From: Kitagawia praeruptora
Lineage: Eukaryota; Streptophyta; Magnoliopsida; Apiales; Apiaceae
Assembly: GCA_037693485.1 (NCBI GenBank)
Contig: CM075346.1
Span: 49,088,001-49,152,000 of the forward strand
Reading direction: 5' to 3'
Length of the DNA: 64,000 nucleotides
In this document: piece after piece, positions 21,564 through 32,700 of the stretch
How positions within the stretch are numbered: position 1 is the stretch's first letter
How the letters are laid out: every line of letters starts with the position of its first letter
Notes under the pieces: generated by a model
What the model saw: only the letters and a program-made list of their open reading frames with translations
What the model was told of the DNA's origin: nothing
Database searches by the model: none
Position numbers and translations under genes: made by a program

Positions 21564-24500
21564 TGTGACGCCCCCAAATCTGGGGTCAGGATTTGGTGCC
21601 ACAACCAATACAATTAAGTATAACTTAATTATACAGATGACCCCTCAACAAGGATCGATATCAGGTTATAATATGAAACAAGAAACTAAATTACAACAAC
21701 TATTAAAACTGCTATACCTTCTTATCTGAAGCGCGGTCCATGCTGACTCTGAAATTATATTCTTTAGAAAACAGCTCAACGCTCTCAATCGAATTGTCAT
21801 TCGTAGGTAGTCAATCCATAACTCTAACTGAAAGTGGAGGGATAAATAAAGCAAGAATGAGCCAACAACGCTCATCAAGTGTATAGTGAAGTAACAACTT
21901 CTAAATAACTGAAAACTGACAACAACATAAAGCTGGCTTCCAACAATAATAAGATGGTAGAATGATTTGACTGGAAGCAATATAATAATACTGACATTTG
22001 ATAACAACAGGATGTCAACTGTAAGGCAAAATGACATTTGATAAAATATGTGCAAGGCAATTTACATTTCCAATAATAAACCAATTTCATTTCATAGCCT
22101 TATAAATAAAGCATTTTAAAAATTTATTGGAGGTTTTACACAACAACATACAATACGGGTGATCAGCCCATAAAGACCCCATACCGGACACATTGGCCTA
22201 TAATGGTGTCGGACTGGACAGACCAGAACTACACAATAATACACCTCGAAAATTGACGGAACCGGCATTACCCGTTTGTTCCGTCTCTCCAATCGTCAGG
22301 AATCCGTAGAAATCATTTTGACGGAGTTCCTAATAATTTATATAAAAAGAAAATTTCATTTAAAAATTATTCCACTTTATAAACTCTTTTTATTTTCATA
22401 AAACATTTCAACTCTTAATCTTTTCAAAACCCTTACCTCGAAGTACTTTCGACTCTCTGATAACAAATCAGCCCAGTCTAGGTAGCTTCAAGGTAGTTTT
22501 AAGAAAACAACTCATTTTGGTTTGCAATGATAAAAGTCAAAGGGTTCGACTGAATATTCTGACATCAAGGCATAGAGGTACAAGTCTGGATCGTGATGAT
22601 ATAGACTCAAATGAAATCAAGGCTCTGATCAGGGTACAAGGAAATAGACTCAAGTCAAAGGTCAAAGATGTGAATTATGACTAGTCTAAAGGTAACTGAT
22701 CAAGTTATGGAATTCAAGAACAATAATGATGGTAATCAAGTCTTTAAAACATTTAAAGCTGGTTAATAAGTCAGTTTATGTGTAACGCCCCCAAATCCGG
22801 GGTCAGTAGATTTGGGCGTCACACTAACAAACTCAATAATTCTAACAAAAACTGGCCATGATGTATTCGTAAATACAACATAAACCTGCTGGATACTAAA
22901 CTAAAAATCTGAAATCAAAATAAAACTGAAATAAAAACAAAAACTCAACTGAAAATTCTTTGACCCCAACTCACAACTAAGGATCTTAGGTTACAGTTCT
23001 AGAAACAAGAAAACCCAAAACCAACTTAAATACAAGTATATATACAAAACTTATACAAACTTAAATCACTGGTATAACTTCGAATAGAAGTATACCAGGC
23101 CAACTAATCAAATACATACTATAACTACTAAAACTATATTTACATACAACAATTCAAACTTTAAATCTAAATACCCTGATCCTCGTCAGCTTCATAACAG
23201 CATCCTGCTTCTTCTTTCCACTTTCTGAATTGCGCAGGCTAAGCCTCGCCAACTAGTTTACTAAAAAAATTAGATTTTAAAAACAACAAGTGTGAGCCAA
23301 AGAATGCTCAGCAAGTTATATATATAGAACTGAACTGGATGAAATAAGAATGCAATATTTGCAATTCAAGAAATATGAACAATAAATATGAGCGAAGAAA
23401 TGCTCACCAATTTATAATCAATACTATAATTGAAATCTGGATTCTTAACTTTAACAGAAGATTAATATCATTTAAAACATTTATAACTCGAAATCAGAAT
23501 TTAATAACTGAGAAGGTTTGTAATACTAGATTCAATACTTTTAATACTTGCAAAATACTTAAACCATCGCTTTAACAAAATCTCCAAGAAATTCTCAGTT
23601 ACTCAAATTTCATTCATGTCGCTAAGCGTTTGAATACCTAGCTGCCTAACTGGCCTAACAATCATGAGTTTGAATAAATAAGAAGATCTCAAATCATTCT
23701 CGGTTCTCACTATCACTGCACAACACATGCCACAGTGACCGTAATAACCGTGAATTAGTTTTCACCGTTCAAAATAATAATATAATAACTTTCCATTTTT
23801 ATACTAAAAGTACTTATTAACTCAAATCATAACGTTGTATCCAACATACTTGGAAATGAAAATGTACTTTAACTTAAACATTCTATCATGAGAATATACT
23901 TGCATAAAACAACGTTCAATAGAATTGGAGTTTTCATCATAATCTGGACATTACGGGTGATCAGCCACGTAAAGTCCAGCCAAAAACAATACTCTGGGAT
24001 CCCCTCACTAAGCACTTATTGACATTGGCCTTTACTACTCTGACCATGAAGTTGGTCCACATTTTATAAAAATTCTTCCAATTCCATTAAACTACTGTAC
24101 TTTCAAATAATCTCAGGGAAACTATATACTTTAAGAACATTATACTAAAACAAGGGATAAGAATGCAATACATGCAAAAACTTTAACAGAATATTACTGA
24201 CAATACTTAAGAAAGGATAATACTGGCAATAAAACTGAAATTCTACTCTCCACATGATATGTGAATAAAATATATCCTTATCAATAATTTTAAGGAAAGG
24301 ATACTAGCAATAAGGATTTGAAAGAAATACTTATACTGAATAGAAACATATTTATCTCGCTTGAACGATAAGCGAGGGTTAGTACACTTGCCTCGATTCC
24401 AATGCGTGGATTCGCTACTTACTTCACTTTGGTCTTTACTCGATCACGCATCAATTTCCTTCAATCGTCTCGTCAACACGCTCGCTGGGTCCATATCGAA

Positions 24501-24892
24501 TCCCTAATTATACTCAAAATAATAGTAAAGTACTATTTAGTACATAAACAACCCAATCGATAACTAATTACTTATAACTCGCAAAGCAATACATATATAA
24601 ATATATATATATCCACACCTCATTAATCATCACATATGTACTTAAACACTCATACACATACATGCCTTTAAATCTTTAAATCAAATAATTTAAATAACTT
24701 TAAATACAGGGAATTTTTAGAAAATTTCGGCATGAAGTATTCGTTTATCGGACTATGGGCACAGCCCCTCAAATACAATTCAACCCTGTTTTTGCAAAAA
24801 TAAAGCTGCCTCAACTTGCAGCAACATAAAATAAACAAATAATGAAAAGTACCCGCCCAGACATGCGGCACCTAGCACATAATCATTTACAT

Positions 24893-25096
24893 TACACTAC
24901 TACTTACGCTACACCAATGATCGTATTTCTCAAGCATTTTAATGATACACGTGACAACCAATCATTGATGTTCGTAAGCCCTAGGGAACAACCCCTAGCA
25001 CTAACTATTACTTATGCTATATCAATGATCACATCACTCAAGTATATTAATTATACTCGTGATAGCTAATCATGGATATTCGTAAGCCCGAGGAAC
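24893..25096. repeat. Diverged 108-bp tandem duplication in LTR C
   Basis: Two copies offset by 108 bp. Matching landmarks are TACTTACGCT at 24901 with TACTTATGCT at 25009, and CGTAAGCCC at 24973 with CGTAAGCCC at 25081. The copies have drifted apart, so the duplication is old. Confidence 0.75.
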
Positions 25097-26308
25097 TAGT
25101 TGAAAAGAATTACACAAGTCCTTAAATATTGACATTTAAGACTCGTGATCTCATTACAACTCCTCGCAGATAAACACATAACACATAACCACATAAACAC
25201 ATAAGGAAAGTAAACTAAAGGTTTATCCTTTGCTAAATATCACATTTGAAAACTATTCAACCACATTTATAATTTATTTACCATACTTAACCCATATACA
25301 CGACCAATCACCATTTAACCTCATATGCTTTACCACTGAGTACTTGACAATTAAACATTTGACAAATACTACAACTTGATCTACGGCATTTAGCACATAA
25401 CAATTAGCCACTCATATAACTACAAATTATATGACAATAACAGTTTGCACTTAGCACATACAAAATACCACTAATAATCGACAACCTTTAAGACCATTAA
25501 ACTCAAACATATCATCCCACCATTGATAATTAATAACTCACAATCATATAACTCCCGACATTCAAAAAAAATCCCCAAATTTTAACTTCCGAGATTATAA
25601 CTCTAATTATTAAACACTAATAATTACTAGCAACTAACAATTAACAATTACTAATCCGAACATCTAATCATACTCACAATTACTCCCATCAATTATAATT
25701 AGCAACTAAACTCTCCGAATTAATTTTCAGAAATTAACAAATTAACTCGTAATTTAAATCTAATTAAATTACAACAATTAATTAACTAAATTACTACAAT
25801 TAAATACATAATTTAAAAAAATATAGAAATTATACCCTTTCGATTACGACCCGAAAATCAAGCCACCGGAGTCTCCCTTCCTCTTTCTCAACTCGATCTC
25901 TCTGCCTCTTCCCTTGCTGCACAACACCACCACCACTGGTCTACACCACGCCACCACTGGCTCGACCCCCCGTTGCTGTCACCGCGACACCGCGCCTGAC
26001 CACCGCGAAGCCGGCGACCTCTCCTCCCTCTGCCCAGACTTGCACACATGACCTCACACATACACACACACACGATTATATATACACACATACGCCTATA
26101 CATATATACATAAATATATACACAATCTCTCTTTTCTTCTCTTCCCCTCTTCTTCTCTTTTTTTCCCCCTTTTTCTTTCTCTTTCTCGAATTCTCTCGAT
26201 CCCCCAATTCTTATTGCATGCTGCGTCTGTTTTTGCAACTAATGGGCTTAGGCCCAATACCCTTATATTACTACTACAATTCATTTCGGGCCCAAATACA
26301 TTCTAATA

Positions 26309-26883
26309 GGGTTAAGTATCAAGTGAGTCACTCGAGTGGGCCAAATGTATCAAGTTGGTCACTGATTTCAAACCGGTATCAAGCAGGTCACTTTAATCAC
26401 ATAAGAGTACACTTAGGTCACTTTAATCACATAAGAGTACACTCCGTTAGTTTTTCAATTACTTAAAAGACAGAAAATGCTGACGTGTTAAGAAATATCT
26501 GATGTGGCATATACACAAACGAAAGGTTAATAATTCTAGTATTTCTGATAATATATTTAGATTTTTAAAAATTCATTTACTATTTATTTTTAATTTTATT
26601 GTCATTTTCCTTGTTTTAATTAAAATAAATAATAAATAAATTTTTTAAATTCTAAATATATTATCAAACATACTAAAGTTCATAACCTTTCATTTGATTA
26701 CAGTAGCATTTAAGAAAAATGTGTAGACCTCGATGAAAAATTAGTTTTCCATCTTTAAGTAATTGAAAAACTAACGAAATGTACTCTTATGTGATTAAAG
26801 TGACCTGCTTGATACCGGTTTGAAATCAGTGACCAACTTGATACATTTGGCCCACTCGAGTGACTCACTTGATTATTAACCCC
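26309..26883. mobile_element. Mutator-type MITE, 575 bp
   Basis: Flanked by the nine-base duplication ATTCTAATA (26300-26308 and 26884-26892). Ends are GGGTTAA and TTAACCC. Near-perfect inverted repeats of well over 100 bp start GGGTTAA.TATCAAGTGAG at the left and the mirror at the right, both passing through CACTCGAGTGGGCC and AACCGGTATCAAGC. The left arm has an extra 30-bp copy (26385-26414 repeated at 26415-26444) that the right arm lacks. Long TIRs, G-rich ends and nine-base duplications are diagnostic of Mutator-like elements. The core is AT-rich and non-coding. Confidence 0.92.
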
Positions 26884-28155
26884 ATTCTAATAAGCAACTT
26901 ATAAAAATCACAATTAAATAAAACTTTCGAAAAATTACATTTTTCATTTTTAAAATAAAGAATGTAAAATTATGAGCACCCACATATTTTCAAAATATTT
27001 TTCGGATCAAAAATGAATTAAATATGAATTTTCAAAGTTTTGATCCTTTAATTACAATAAAACTCTTAAAAATCATTTTAAAATACTCAACCACCCAAAT
27101 TAATCCACCCAGCAATTTTAAAAACTCAATAAATAAATTAAGATAATTTTACAAAAGATTTCATGATTTTTAAGCCCTCCGATAATTAAATAAAGATTTT
27201 TGAAGATCAATAATACTTGATTTAAATATTTTTAAATCACTAAAAATACCAATAAAATACTGGGTCACACATTGGCACACATAACTCAATATATACTCAT
27301 ATAAACTCAATACTAAATATCGTTGAATTCCACAACGATATTCTCAAATCCAATTCCATACTTTAAATACTAATTAACATAATTAAATAATAATAAAACA
27401 ATAACAATAAATCCTAAAATAATCTGGGATCTTACATTACGAATATAAAGATCTTGCATAGAAGATATCATTGTTAAACAGAGCATGGCTAGATAGGTCT
27501 CATTTTTCTAAATCAAGGTTTATTTGAATACGAACTTCAAAACAGGGTTTAGTAGCATATAGCTTCTTAAACAAGGTTTTGTCAAAGTAAGGTTCATTGA
27601 AAGCCAACAACAATAAGATGTGATTAATTCTTAAAACATGGTTCGTTAAAAACCTTGTTTTTAATAACAGGACTTTGTTCACTAAAATAATGCTCAGAAC
27701 TTTGAAATTAAGAAAACATGAACAAATAATACTTGGGTTAATAATACATGATTTGATAACTAGAAGAAAGGTTATCAATCAATAAATTATTAAACAGGTG
27801 ATAAGTTTTAGAAATCGTATTTAAGATTGAAAATCCGATTGGGTTCATAAAATATAAGATGATATCCATAATCAAGGTCCAAGTTTAAAACAAGGAACAA
27901 ATTATAAAATCAAATTCACTGTTAATCCAAAGAAGGGTAGTCATTGTATAACAAACAATGTATATCCAAGGATAATTCACAAGATAACTCAATAGAAGGG
28001 TACAACAAGGTATTGATTACTTGCAAGCTGATTTGAAAGAACATTTGATAATTAACGGAAACAGATATACTTCACTTGAACAATAAGTGAGGAATAGAAA
28101 CACTTGCCTCAATATACGTAGTTCTGTTCCAACACATCGATTTATTACTTTCTAT

Positions 28156-28349
28156 CAGTGTTGTAGATTTCGGAAATCGGAACTATTCGGTTGAGGTACC
28201 GATTTACGATTTATCGGGTGATTCGGTTGAAAAATCGGTGATTTATCGGCGATTTTTGCTAAATCGGCCGAATCGGTTCCAAAATTTTGACCGATTTTTG
28301 GTCGATTTATCGACGATTTTTCAGAAATCGGCCGATTTCTATAACAGAG
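28156..28349. mobile_element. hAT-type MITE, 194 bp
   Basis: An eight-base duplication CTTTCTAT flanks it (28148-28155 and 28350-28357). Imperfect inverted ends are CAGTGTTGTAGATTTCG and CTCTGTTATAGAAATCG. The interior is built of AAATCGGCCGATTT-like words and ATCGG repeats that would fold on themselves. The duplication length fits hAT. Too short to encode anything. Confidence 0.85.
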
Positions 28350-28555
28350 CTTTCTATACGTCAAACTCTACTTCTTTGTACGTTGGTCTCTAATCGACTA
28401 TATCCGCCTTTCCTCCAAAATTTGTCAATACTACTTAATTCGACATCATAAACAGTCACCGATAATCACTTAATTCATGATAACCAAATAATTCACACAT
28501 ACTCGTATAAATTCGAATTAACTCATAAATTCAAGATTATACTACTTACCACTTA

Positions 28556-28950
28556 GAGCATTCACATCCCATTCCCCATCCCCATCCCCAAAACCTTACT
28601 AAAAATAGTAAATCCTCAAATAAAAATAGTAAATCCCCAAAATTATAAAAAATGTTCTACATCCCATTCCCCATTTTCCATCCCCATATCCCTACATTCC
28701 TTTTTATATTACTTATTTCTCTCTCTTTCACTAAAATTTAAACTATCAAAACTCACCCACTACAATTAAATATATTTAAAAGAGGAGAGAGATGATTTGG
28801 GGTTCAAAATAGTAATCCCCAAATATGGGGATTCAAAACTTGTCCCCAAAATTAATCCCTAAAATGGGGAATGGGATGGAAGCCATTTTTTGCATAAAAG
28901 CTAAATATTTCCCTAAATATTTGGGGATAGGGGATGGGATGTGAATGCTC
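28556..28950. mobile_element. Harbinger/Tourist-type MITE, 395 bp
   Basis: TTA duplication (28553-28555 and 28951-28953) and inverted ends GAGCATTCACATCCCAT at the left and right, continuing into CCCCATCCCC-like sequence. Three-base TTA targets and this length fit Tourist-like MITEs. The interior holds further CCCCA/TGGGG words in mirrored order. No coding capacity. Confidence 0.88.
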
Positions 28951-29441
28951 TTATATTATATCATGCTTTTAACATAATCTGAAATCAACAACTACACATT
29001 CATATTTACTTAATTACCAACTTACATAATTCATTCTTATAACCTACAAATTCGAATTAATCACTAAAAGTCCCAAAGTCACACATACACATATTGATTA
29101 ATTCTTAATTAACTTCGCTTATATTATAAATCTCAAGAATCAAACACATAATCATTACTTGGAGTTATAATTTACCTAATAATTCAAATAATTCGAATTT
29201 GTACAAATAAATTATCAAAATTTCACATGCATCTTCATATAATTATTCTACACATATCATTAAATCATTAACAATCAAGAACATCATCTACTTCATAGAT
29301 TAAAAATCATAAAAATTCGGAAATTCGAGATATATATATGCATAATTCGAATAAAACTCAAGAACATCAAATCTCTTGCATGCAGTCCAATCCATCCACA
29401 TAAAGCTATTCTAAATCATACTAATAGGCTGTTTAATCTTG

Positions 29442-29446
29442 GAGGA
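29442..29446. repeat. Target-site duplication GAGGA (left)
   Basis: Repeated exactly at 35061-35065, flanking the Reina-like element. Confidence 0.95.
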
Positions 29447-29746
29447 TGTCATGATTTCTCAGTATTGGTAATATTTAAATAAATTAGTTCAGTTGACAAT
29501 TGGGCCAGGTGGCAGTCTAGTGTCATCTAGGTGGATATTTGAATTATTGTAGTAACTGTTATTTGAAAGTTAGGACCACTAGTATAGGTGGCAAGACTGT
29601 ATTGGCAGCTTAACAAACTGTCCTATATAACCATTACTTGGGGAATGAGAATGTCATGTGATTGGTGAAATTAATCTTTTATTTCTGTCTTTTACTTTTC
29701 TGTCTTTACTTCCTGTTTTCTTGTTTATTCACCCTAAGTGGTGACA
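29447..29746 (+). repeat. 5' LTR of the Reina-like element
   Basis: 300 bp, TGTCATGATT...GTGGTGACA. Contains TATATAA at 29624-29630, the probable TATA box, about 120 bp before the LTR end. Confidence 0.96.
29624..29630 (+). promoter_or_regulatory. TATA box in the Reina-like 5' LTR
   Basis: TATATAA following CTGTCC; the same box is at 34938-34944 in the 3' LTR. Placement suits transcription toward gag. Confidence 0.55.
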
Positions 29747-29749
29747 ATC

Positions 29750-29761
29750 TGGTATCAGAGC
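29750..29761 (+). promoter_or_regulatory. Primer binding site, initiator tRNA-Met type
   Basis: TGGTATCAGAGC three bases after the LTR, extending as CGGCGG. Primes minus-strand cDNA from the 3' end of initiator tRNA-Met. Confidence 0.93.
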
Positions 29762-29789
29762 CGGCGGTTCTCGGCGAAATAAGGGTTTC

Positions 29790-32700
29790 ATGGCGGATAA
29801 AACCACCCTTCAAAAGCAGGAGAAATCCATCACTGCTTTAGAGACGGGCATGGAGGCGTTGAGACTAAGGGTTCAACAAAACCAAGACCTCATGACTACC
29901 AAGCTATCAACAATGGAGGAGAAGCTAAATGCTATGAGTACGGCACATGAAGATATTAAGAAGGGAGTAGCTGAGCTGTTAAAAAGGGACAAACAGAGGG
30001 AAACCCAACTCAAGGGTTTAGAGATGGGAGAGGGGAGCTCAAATCAACCTCCACCAAGAGTCTCTTCAGCTCATGGTAAGCTCAACACCCCACCTACTCA
30101 TACTCAGTTTGGTACCATTAATGATTCTGTGATTATAGATGAACTTGGTCATTTTAAGGGTACAAACAATAACCCTACTATGAACCAAGAAGTTGTATCT
30201 GAGTTTATTATGAGATCTAAACACCTACAAGAAAACCCACAAACTCCACCTCATTCACTCATGCCCACTTTCCCACACTCTACTGCTGCCGTACACTCTC
30301 TACCTCACCCTACACTACCCTTAACAACCACGGGTAGCACACCAATCAACCCTTTTACAACTGCTATACCAACCTCTAGGTTGTTTCCCCAAAACATGAA
30401 CCTACAACCTGTTTATACCTATGCTTCACTACCCCCTTTTGTACCAATCAACACAAACCCTGGTCCCTACCCATATAACCCCCAAGCAACTAGTGGGAGT
30501 TACATCGAGGGTAACTACAACCGAAACCACCACTTCTCTACTTACAAACCCCCAAAAGTGGACTTCCCAAAGTTTGAAGGAAAGGACCCTAGGAATTGGG
30601 TCAGTAAGTGCAATAGGTATTTCCTACTGAATCCATCCCTAGATGCCAGGGCAAAGGTGATTTGTGCTGCCCTGTATCTAGAAGGAGAGGCTGAAGTGTG
30701 GTACAGGGGAATAGAAGAGGTGAGACCAAATCTAACATGGGGAGAGTTCACTGAGTTGGTATGTAACAGATTTTCTAAATCTGGATATGAAAATTTGGTG
30801 GGCAAGTTTAACAAGTTGTCACAGAAGGGAGGAGTTGAAGAGTATATTACTCAATTCGAGGAGTTAAGAAGTCATGTTATGAGCCAGGAAGGACAGCATA
30901 GAGAGTCATACTACATTGACACCTTCATTAGCGGACTAAAGGATGAATTGTCTCAGTATTTGTACAATCACAGGCCCAGCAGTTTGCAGGAGGCAAGAAA
31001 CTTGGCAAGAGGTCAAGAGTATATGCTGACTGTGTTGGATAAAAGATATAAGACCAACACCAGCAAAGCTACCACCTTCTATTCACAAAAACCAGCTGGA
31101 CTGCAAACTAAGGAGCTAAGTGGATATGGCAAACCAGCTGGGAAAAACACCCTCACAGAATCTAGAAGGTTGTCTATTGCTGAGCTCAATGATAAGAAGG
31201 CTAAGGGCCTCTGCTTTCACTGTGATGAGAAATATACTCCTGGGCACGAATGCAAGAAAAAGAAGTTGTTCGTCATGCTGAGTGAACAACAGAACTGTGA
31301 AGATGATTGTGAAGGTGAAGACTTAGCACTGATATGGGAAGAAGAACAAGATGTAGCAGAGAAGGAAAAAGAAGCAGACTCTACTATATCCCTGCATGCC
31401 CTATCAGGATCAAAAGGCAGTCACACACTGAAAATCCTAGGGAAGATCAAGAATAGAAACATCAGTATCTTGGTAGACAGTGGATCTACAAGCAACTTTA
31501 TATCTCTGGGATTGGTTAAGCAACTACACCTGACAACCAGTCCTTGCTCTCCATTCCAGGTAGTAGTTGCTAATGGTGAGAAGATAAACTGCCAGAGTAC
31601 AGTAGATTCTCTGGAATGGAGTATGGCTGGTCACTCATTCAATGATAAGATGAGTGTTATTCCATTAGGAGGATACGATGTTGTCCTAGGGGTGGAATGG
31701 ATGAAAACTGTTAGTCCAGTGAGTTTTGATTTCTGTCAAGGGCAAATTATTATTAATTGGAAGGGTGAAAGGTTGGAGTTGTATCAAGAAGAAAGGGGCC
31801 CTTCACTCAAAGTAGAACCAACAAGTGATATGAATGTAAAAATGCATGGTGAGCAAGTCTACTTCCTAGTACAAGTTAATGCCATGGAAGGGCAGAGTAA
31901 GGAGGCAGAGACAACTCAAGAGGTGAAAGAAGTTTTGGAAGCTTACACAGATGTGTTCAGTAGCCCTGTGCACTTACCTCCCAAGAGGAGACATGACCAC
32001 CACATCCCAATTAAGGCAGGTAGTCAGCCTGTTAGTGCCAATCCTTATAGGTGCCCATATTTCCAGAAAGAAGAGATTGAGAAGGTCATAAAAGAGATGC
32101 TCAGTAATGGTATCATCAGACACAGCACATCCCCTTATGCCTCCCCAGTGCTGCTTGTCAAAAAGAAGGACAACTCATGGAGGATGGTGGTAGATTACCG
32201 AGCCTTAAATTCAATCACCATCAAAAATAAATACCCAATCCCAATCATTGAAGAGTTGTTAGCAGAATTGAAGGGAAGTAAGATATTTACCAAGCTGGAC
32301 CTTCGAAGTGGATACCATCAAATAAGAGTGAATGACAGTGATGTGTATAAGACTGCCTTTAAAACTCATCAAGGGCATTATGAGTTTTTAGTAATGCCTT
32401 TTGGGCTTACTAATGCTCCTGCTTCGTTTCAGGCTCTTATGAATGAAATATTTAGTGATCAATTGAGAAGGTTTGTATTAGTATTCTTTGATGACATACT
32501 AATCTACAGCAAGGATGAAAAGGAGCACCTTCAACATTTAAAGGCTGTATTGGAGATACTGAGATCACACCAGCTGTTTGTGAAGAAAAGCAAGTGTTCA
32601 TTCAGTACTAGGCAGGTGGAATACTTAGGGCATATAATTTCTGAGGAGGGAGTTAGTGCAGATCAAGCTAAAATACAAGCAATGACAGATTGGCCAAGGC

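Larger units (their letters stand above)
22781..27436 (-). mobile_element. Solo LTR C of a Tekay-like chromovirus
   Basis: TGTAACGCCCCC at 22781 and GGGATCTTACA ending at 27436, flanked by TTATG (22776-22780) and TTACG (27437-27441), a five-base duplication with one change. Length is 4,656 bp, or about 4.07 kb without the Mutator-type MITE. Read on the minus strand the LTR starts TGTAAGATCCCAG and ends GGGGGCGTTACA. The first 30 bases (plus strand) form a near palindrome, CCAAATCCGGGG...AGATTTGGGCG. It holds GAGCCAAAGAATGCTCA near 23293, the shared GGGTGATCAGCC block, a 108-bp tandem duplication, and a GC-rich block at 25850-26040. No gene: the 116-codon open frame at 25888-26238 comes from GA-rich and GC-rich leader-like sequence. 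Confidence 0.8.

Noticed and set aside
21260..21613. 117-codon open frame on the minus strand
   Set aside because: It crosses the junction between LTR A and LTR B, so it is a chance frame created by insertion.
25888..26238. 116-codon open frame in LTR C
   Set aside because: It is translated from GA-rich, CA-rich and GC-rich low-complexity blocks, crosses no domain, and has no counterpart in LTRs A and B.
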